Part shown: positions 5,551 to 9,645 of the stretch, piece by piece
Position numbering within the stretch: position 1 is the first letter of the stretch
Layout of the letters: each line of letters begins with the position of its first letter
DNA from: Christensenella sp. UBA7868
Lineage (GTDB): Bacteria; Bacillota; Clostridia; Christensenellales; UBA1242
Direction: 5' to 3'
Assembly: GCA_002501285.1 (NCBI GenBank)
Contig: DLSG01000049.1
Location: 1 to 9,645, forward strand
Length of the DNA: 9,645 bases
Notes under the pieces: model-generated
What the model saw: the letters and a program-made list of their open reading frames with translations, nothing else
Told to the model about the DNA's origin: nothing
Databases searched by the model: none
Position numbers and translations under genes: made by a program

Positions 5551-6154
5551 TTTCTTTATCACTATCAATTTTGTTCGTTTCAGTTTTGTCTATTTCAGCA
5601 CTGTCTGTTTCAGTGTTTTGTAAAACCACGTCATTTTGTTTAATATTTTTCTTGCTAAAAACGAAAATTTTTCTTGTTATATAATTGTACCCAAGCACAA
5701 CGCAAGTTACAAACACTTTTGCCACCCACTGATTGATATGTAATTTATCGTAAAGTAAAAACATTCCAGCCATATTAAGTCCAAGTCCAATTACGCTTAA
5801 AATTGTAAACACAACAAAACCCTTAACGCTTTTACTATTCCCTTTTTCGGTGTAAACAAAAATAATTGAAAATATATAGTTAAAAATTAAACCTACAACA
5901 AACCCAACAGCAGTTCCTATAACAACGGTTGAAGTGTTTAAATTTGGGCTGTTAAAAAATATGTTTAAAACGCTTTCATATTTTGCTCTTTCAATAAAAA
6001 ATTCGGTAAAGCCCATTACCAAAAAGTCTATTAAAGTTGCAATTCCTCCAACAATAATAAACCTACAAATTTCTGCAAAAGTTTTGTGAGCATTAAAGAA
6101 ATCTTTTATCTTTCTAATCAAACTTTTATGTTCTTTTTTCTCCTTATTTTCCAT
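5543..6154 (-). CDS. GtrA-family membrane protein (polyprenyl-phosphate sugar translocation/recruitment)
   Basis: A 203-residue protein. The start at 6154 is chosen because AGGAG (6160-6164) lies 5 nt upstream; a longer TTG-initiated frame from 6172 would run through that site. After a basic N-terminus, four transmembrane helices are visible (about 31-50, 77-100, 112-134 and 142-165). They carry the GtrA (PF04138) pattern: FIIVGGIATLIDF (32-44) in helix 1, NYIFS (92-96) before VY in helix 2, and YNYITRKIFVF (156-166) at the end of helix 4. GtrA proteins are thought to flip or present polyprenyl-phosphate sugars; the mycobacterial member Rv3789 works with the decaprenyl-phospho-arabinose pathway. 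That fits the UbiA fusion gene 57 nt upstream. The last 35 or so residues are a hydrophilic Asp/Glu/Thr-rich tail not typical of the family. The substrate is not determinable from sequence. Confidence 0.9.
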   Translation of the reverse strand: MENKEKKEHKSLIRKIKDFFNAHKTFAEICRFIIVGGIATLIDFLVMGFTEFFIERAKYESVLNIFFNSPNLNTSTVVIGTAVGFVVGLIFNYIFSIIFVYTEKGNSKSVKGFVVFTILSVIGLGLNMAGMFLLYDKLHINQWVAKVFVTCVVLGYNYITRKIFVFSKKNIKQNDVVLQNTETDSAEIDKTETNKIDSDKEIN

Positions 6155-6162
6155 ACTCTCTC

Positions 6163-6201
6163 CTAAAAACAAGGCTAATTTTAAATTTATTAAAATCAGC
6201 C
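6163..6201 (-). terminator. Hairpin plus T-run between the HAD-UbiA and gtrA genes
   Basis: On the minus strand GGCT-G-ATTTTAA pairs with TTAAAAT-A-AGCC (6201-6190 with 6184-6173), giving 12 positions with one A/C mismatch and a 5-nt loop. TTGTTTTT (6172-6165) follows directly, and the gtrA ribosome binding site comes immediately after. It looks like an intrinsic terminator or attenuator that would make gtrA expression depend on read-through. Alternatively it marks an mRNA processing or stability point within an operon. Confidence 0.55.
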
Positions 6202-6211
6202 AAGTAAATTA

Positions 6212-7726
6212 CTAAAATCTTATAAATGACAAATCTACATATAACGCAAGTGTCATAACCACAACATATAAAATCACCAATAGAATAATTACAAAGTCTT
6301 GAAAAATAACATCAACAGGGTTACCCGAATTTGTGTCTTTCTCGGTTAAGAACGAATATCTCATAAAAATCAAGAAAACTAGCGGAATAGATAATAAAAG
6401 TAATAATGAATTCCATCTTGTGGCAAGTGTTGTTTGAACTTCCATTCCCCACAAAGCATAAAACGCTAATGTTAAAATATAAAACGCATTTTGGTTTTTG
6501 TTTAAAAATCCACTTGTATATTTTTTATTAACTTCTCTTGTGTCTTTTTGTTCAGTTAAAACCTCATTTCTTCTTTTTGTAGTTCCCAAAAATAACGAAG
6601 CACAAAGCACAACTAGATATAACCAAACAGAAATTGAAATATCAAATAAAATTGCACCATACAAAAGTCTTAAAATATAACAACAAGAAAGCAAAAACAA
6701 ATCTAGTATTGGTACATTTTTAAGTTTAAAGGAATACATAAAATTAAGCAACAAATACACAATTGCAACCGCGGTTGCAATCCAGTTTTTGATAAAAAAA
6801 CTGGCGGTGGCAAAAAGCCCTAGCAAGAATAACGCACATATCACGCCTTCGGTTTTAGAAATTATTCCGCTTGCAAGTGGACGAAGTCGTTTTTTTGAAT
6901 GATTACGATCTTTTTTAATATCAAACAAATCGTTTACAATATAGACAAAAGACGAAAGCATACAAAAAGCAACAAAGCCAAGCAGTGCTTTTAAAAGCAA
7001 GTTAGGTTCAAAAATGTGGCCTGCAAAGAATAATGGCACTAAAATAAGAAAATTTTTAATATAATGTTTTATTCTTAACATTTTTATTGTATATTTTGCT
7101 TTAAGTGAAAAACTAAACGGAAGTTTTTGAAGCCCACTTTCTTTGTTTACATACAAAGCAGGTTTTTTGTTTACAATCATATAGCCATTGTTTGCTATGT
7201 CAAACATATAAATGTCGCTTAACGAATCGGAATACGCATTTTCGCACGAAATTTTATCAGTTTTAAAATATTCTTTTAACCTGTTAATTTTTTCGCTTCC
7301 CTTACAGTTTTTTGCATTATCTTCATATTTAAGCGTTTCTAAAGAAATTTTAGAGCCAATTACAATAGCATCAGGGTTTACATTTTTCATTAATGCTTTA
7401 ACCAAAAATTCTGGTGAAGCCGTACAAATAACGTCGTCTTCTCGTTTGTTTTGTAAATAAAATTTGTTAAACTTATTTTTATTTTTTTCAACAAACTTAT
7501 CAAGCACTTTTTCTTTATTTTTAAAAAATTTGAAAATTGAAAAAGTATATTCTTTAAATTTTTCAAGCGTAATAATTTTAAAAACTTGCAAAAATTTCAT
7601 AAATATTAAGCCAAAAAAATGGAATAGTAGCCAAGGCTTTCTTCCTAATAAATAAAAATAAAATATAAAACTGCTATCTTTTTTAAAAATAGTTTTATCA
7701 AAATCATATAAATTGTTTAATTCCAT
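6212..7726 (-). CDS. HAD phosphatase-UbiA prenyltransferase fusion (polyprenyl-P phosphoribosyltransferase-like)
   Basis: A 504-residue protein. The start at ATG 7726 is chosen because the HAD motif begins 7 residues later; the longer TTG frame from 7762 starts inside the promoter. Residues 1 to about 190 are a soluble HAD domain: motif I DFDKT (8-12), motif II TAS (102-104), a motif III lysine near K146, and motif IV YSDSLSD (165-171). Residues from about 210 are a UbiA domain: KMLRIKHYIKNFLI (215-228), the Mg-diphosphate motif NDLFDIKKD (265-273) followed by KKRLRP (278-283), then YSFKLKNVPILD (331-342) and GTTKRR (381-386), with about nine transmembrane helices. These match decaprenyl-phosphate phosphoribosyltransferase (Rv3806c type), which joins PRPP to a polyprenyl phosphate. 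The HAD part could remove the 5-phosphate from the product, a job done by a separate phosphatase in mycobacteria. No DprE1/DprE2-like epimerase is in the window, so the final sugar may be ribose or may differ. Confidence 0.9.
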   Translation of the reverse strand: MELNNLYDFDKTIFKKDSSFIFYFYLLGRKPWLLFHFFGLIFMKFLQVFKIITLEKFKEYTFSIFKFFKNKEKVLDKFVEKNKNKFNKFYLQNKREDDVICTASPEFLVKALMKNVNPDAIVIGSKISLETLKYEDNAKNCKGSEKINRLKEYFKTDKISCENAYSDSLSDIYMFDIANNGYMIVNKKPALYVNKESGLQKLPFSFSLKAKYTIKMLRIKHYIKNFLILVPLFFAGHIFEPNLLLKALLGFVAFCMLSSFVYIVNDLFDIKKDRNHSKKRLRPLASGIISKTEGVICALFLLGLFATASFFIKNWIATAVAIVYLLLNFMYSFKLKNVPILDLFLLSCCYILRLLYGAILFDISISVWLYLVVLCASLFLGTTKRRNEVLTEQKDTREVNKKYTSGFLNKNQNAFYILTLAFYALWGMEVQTTLATRWNSLLLLLSIPLVFLIFMRYSFLTEKDTNSGNPVDVIFQDFVIILLVILYVVVMTLALYVDLSFIRF

Positions 7727-7733
7727 AGACGAT

Positions 7734-7762
7734 ATTATTACATAAAAATTTAAAAAAGTCAA
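7734..7762 (-). promoter_or_regulatory. Promoter of the HAD-UbiA gene, giving a near-leaderless mRNA
   Basis: On the minus strand, -35 TTGACT (7757-7762, 5 of 6), a 17-bp spacer and -10 AATAAT (7734-7739, 5 of 6) with the TGn extension (7740-7742). Only 7 bases separate the -10 from ATG 7726, so transcription should begin at or next to the start codon. There is no ribosome binding site before the ATG, which agrees. Confidence 0.7.
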
Positions 7763-7795
7763 TAAAAAGTCATAATATTAAATTGTAATAATTGG

Positions 7796-7824
7796 TTGAC
7801 AATACTTTAAAATTTGTTTATCAT
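7796..7824 (+). promoter_or_regulatory. Promoter of the GT-C-like gene
   Basis: Perfect -35 TTGACA (7796-7801), 17-bp spacer and -10 TATCAT (7819-7824, 5 of 6). The start near 7831 gives an 80-nt-class leader. It is back to back with the HAD-UbiA promoter; the two -35 boxes are 33 bp apart, so a single regulator could control both. Confidence 0.75.
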
Positions 7825-7842
7825 AGAATGACTTTAAAAGAT

Positions 7843-7898
7843 TAATATGTTTATTATTACCAAATAAAAATAAATTAAAAAACATATTATTTTTTTTA
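7843..7898 (+). promoter_or_regulatory. AT-rich hairpin plus T-run in the leader of the GT-C-like gene
   Basis: TAATATGTTT (7843-7852) pairs with AAACATATTA (7880-7889) across a 27-nt loop and is followed by T plus a run of seven Ts (7890-7897). The ribosome binding site AAGGAG (7903-7908) comes just after. The layout recalls a leader attenuator, but the stem has a single G-C pair and a large loop, so it may be accidental. Confidence 0.3.
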
Positions 7899-7913
7899 TT
7901 ATAAGGAGTTAAT

Positions 7914-9641
7914 ATGACTAATTTTTTTATGCAAAATATAAAACTAGGTTTATTTAGCAAATCTGAAAATACAAACGGAAGTTTTTTCCTTCATATTTTT
8001 CAATTTTTAATTTACACACTTGTATCAAATTTGCTTCTTGCTTCTTTAATTTTCTTGTGTGGTTTTTCAATAAGTTGGGTTTTGCTTCCTTTAAGTTTTA
8101 TATTCGGAACAGTTTTACTTATTATTTTCTATAACGAAAAATTAAGTTACAAAATTTTTTTTGAAATAATTGTCGGCACACTTTTATTTATGTTACTTGT
8201 TATAATTTCATCATTTTTCTATAATTTCGCTTGGGACGGAAACACTTATCATAAATATGCCGTTGGACTTTTATCAAAAGGCTGGAATCCATTAAGAGAA
8301 CTCCCTAGCGACCAATTTATTGGAGAATTTTCAGGTTCTTCAAATTTGTGGGTTGAAGCATATTGCAAATTCACTTGGATATTAGGTGCAAACATTTATA
8401 CAATAACAAAAGATATTGAAACTGGAAAAATGTACACAATGCTTGGCATGGTTATGGTTTTTGTTTTAGTTTTCTATTTCTTAAACAAAAAAGGTAACAA
8501 AAAATATGTTTCTATCCTTGTAGCGCTTGCTGCCAGTTTAAACCCAATTGCAATTCAACAATTTAACACTTTTTATTTAGATGGATTTCTACACCTTTGC
8601 CTAACAATGCTTTTAATTGCTCTTACAATGTGGCTTGATAAAGACACTTTCGACAGAAAAATGTCATTTAGTTTAGTGTTTTCAATTATGATAATATGTG
8701 CAAACATTAAATTTACAGGTTTATTATTTGGCGGAATATTTTGCATTGTATATTTCCTTCTAGACACAATCAGAAATTATAAAAATTATAAAAAAGCCTT
8801 TTGGAAACCAAGTTTAATCACTTGTGGATATTTTGCAATAATTGCAATAATCGCCATTTGCTTTGCGGGAAGTACTTCTTACATGACAAACTTGTTTAGA
8901 CACGGAACATTAACTTATCCACTAACAGGTCCAAACAAAGTTGATATTATGACCCCAAACTCTCCTTTTACGGAAGTAAACCATATTAAAAATTTATTTA
9001 TTTCACTTTTTTCTTACATGGAAAACTTTGCTTACTCATCAGGTTTAAAACCAACACTAAAATTTCCATTCTGGTTTGATTTAAGCAAAGAAAGTGCAAA
9101 TCTTACAGAAGTTGATATAAGGCTATCAGGATTCGGAATATTTTTCAGTGCAATATTTGTAATTTCGTTAATAATTATAATTGTAAAACTTATTAAAATG
9201 AAAAAAGATGGAAAATTTTGGTTTTTACTTACGAATTTATTAATGTTCGTATTAATTACAATTTCAATAACGGAAAGTTGGTGGGCTAGATATGCTCCAT
9301 GCATCTACTTTACTGTTTTAATAGCCCTATATTTAATTTTAAAAAGCAGTAAAAAAGTTTTCAAAATTTTAGGCATTGCGTTCAGCGTATTAGTTATTTT
9401 TAATAGTGCATTGTTTTTCAAAGGTACAACTTCCGAACTTCAAAAATCAATAGAAGTAAGCGAAAATTTAACTGAAATAAGTTTAAGCGGACCAGTTTAT
9501 GTTTATGACGGAATTTTCCCAGGAAGTTACTTTAATTTAATTGATAAAAATGTTGATTTCATTATAAATAAAGATGTTCAAACCCTACCAAATTGGCAAT
9601 ATAGTAAATATGCTTCAATTGTTTGGGCTCCACGACAATAA
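7914..9641 (+). CDS. GT-C-like polytopic membrane protein, probable lipid-linked-sugar glycosyltransferase
   Basis: A complete 575-residue protein. AAGGAG (7903-7908) lies 5 nt before the ATG. About 11-13 transmembrane helices span residues 28-502. Features typical of GT-C enzymes are present. The first large outside loop holds an acidic site, WDGNTYHKYA (107-116), where D108 could be the catalytic base, followed by WNPLRELPSDQF (124-135). NTFYLDG (218-224) and NIKFTGL (264-270) sit at helix boundaries, and a late loop reads SWWARYAP (455-462). A large loop (about 321-405) and a C-terminal tail of about 70 residues (503-575) are likely outside the membrane. GT-C enzymes move sugars from polyprenyl-phosphate donors to glycans or proteins. 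The divergent HAD-UbiA-gtrA genes would supply such a donor. I do not recognise the exact family, acceptor or sugar; a Wzy-like or non-enzymatic role is a weaker alternative. Confidence 0.75.
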   Translation: MTNFFMQNIKLGLFSKSENTNGSFFLHIFQFLIYTLVSNLLLASLIFLCGFSISWVLLPLSFIFGTVLLIIFYNEKLSYKIFFEIIVGTLLFMLLVIISSFFYNFAWDGNTYHKYAVGLLSKGWNPLRELPSDQFIGEFSGSSNLWVEAYCKFTWILGANIYTITKDIETGKMYTMLGMVMVFVLVFYFLNKKGNKKYVSILVALAASLNPIAIQQFNTFYLDGFLHLCLTMLLIALTMWLDKDTFDRKMSFSLVFSIMIICANIKFTGLLFGGIFCIVYFLLDTIRNYKNYKKAFWKPSLITCGYFAIIAIIAICFAGSTSYMTNLFRHGTLTYPLTGPNKVDIMTPNSPFTEVNHIKNLFISLFSYMENFAYSSGLKPTLKFPFWFDLSKESANLTEVDIRLSGFGIFFSAIFVISLIIIIVKLIKMKKDGKFWFLLTNLLMFVLITISITESWWARYAPCIYFTVLIALYLILKSSKKVFKILGIAFSVLVIFNSALFFKGTTSELQKSIEVSENLTEISLSGPVYVYDGIFPGSYFNLIDKNVDFIINKDVQTLPNWQYSKYASIVWAPRQ

Positions 9642-9645
9642 AAAA

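Noticed and set aside
7778..7960. 60-residue minus-strand frame in the divergent control region
   Set aside because: It lies across both the GT-C leader and promoter and has no ribosome binding site; the Asn/Lys/Phe-rich content is typical of random A/T DNA.

Overview
The window is very AT-rich. It has compact intergenic regions, strong AGGAG-type ribosome binding sites, TTGACA/TATAAT-like promoters and hairpin-plus-T-run terminators. This suggests a low-GC Bacillota, probably a Clostridia-like anaerobe. TGG codes for Trp throughout and no gene needs UGA read-through, so a standard bacterial code fits. The species cannot be named from this sequence. All protein genes look intact; only the tRNA-Val at the left edge is cut off.

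Left edge (1-395): the 5' half of a tRNA-Val(UAC) on the minus strand and a complete tRNA-His(GUG) on the plus strand. Each has a near-consensus promoter, and tRNA-His has its own terminator. Region 563-3868 holds a collagen-like Gly-X-Y protein (minus), an RdgB/HAM1-family NTP pyrophosphatase with an extra N-terminal domain (minus) and, divergently, a two-repeat DUF11 protein (plus). The collagen-like and DUF11 proteins look like surface or structural proteins, yet neither has a signal peptide. That leaves a spore-envelope role assembled from the mother cell open, but unproven. Region 4055-4588 is a stand-alone HD hydrolase of the SpoT/MESH1 type, probably acting on (p)ppGpp.

Right half (4739-9641): a minus-strand cluster runs, in transcription order, from a HAD phosphatase-UbiA prenyltransferase fusion to a GtrA-family membrane protein and then a PF06695 'small multi-drug export' membrane protein. 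A large GT-C-like multi-pass membrane protein is divergent from it. The UbiA half carries the motifs of polyprenyl-phosphate phosphoribosyltransferases (the mycobacterial Rv3806c family). GtrA proteins are linked to polyprenyl-phosphate sugars, and GT-C enzymes use such lipids as donors outside the membrane. The best reading is a small lipid-linked sugar (possibly pentose) pathway: synthesis and dephosphorylation by the fusion, translocation or recruitment by GtrA, and transfer by the GT-C protein. The PF06695 protein may have a membrane-lipid role. The pathway is inferred; the individual domains are seen in the sequence.

Other points of interest: the fusion gene appears to be leaderless, with its promoter -10 ending 7 bases before the ATG. 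The collagen-like protein contains a duplicated 39-residue module that keeps the Gly-every-third register. The HAM1-family enzyme has changes at several normally conserved active-site positions.
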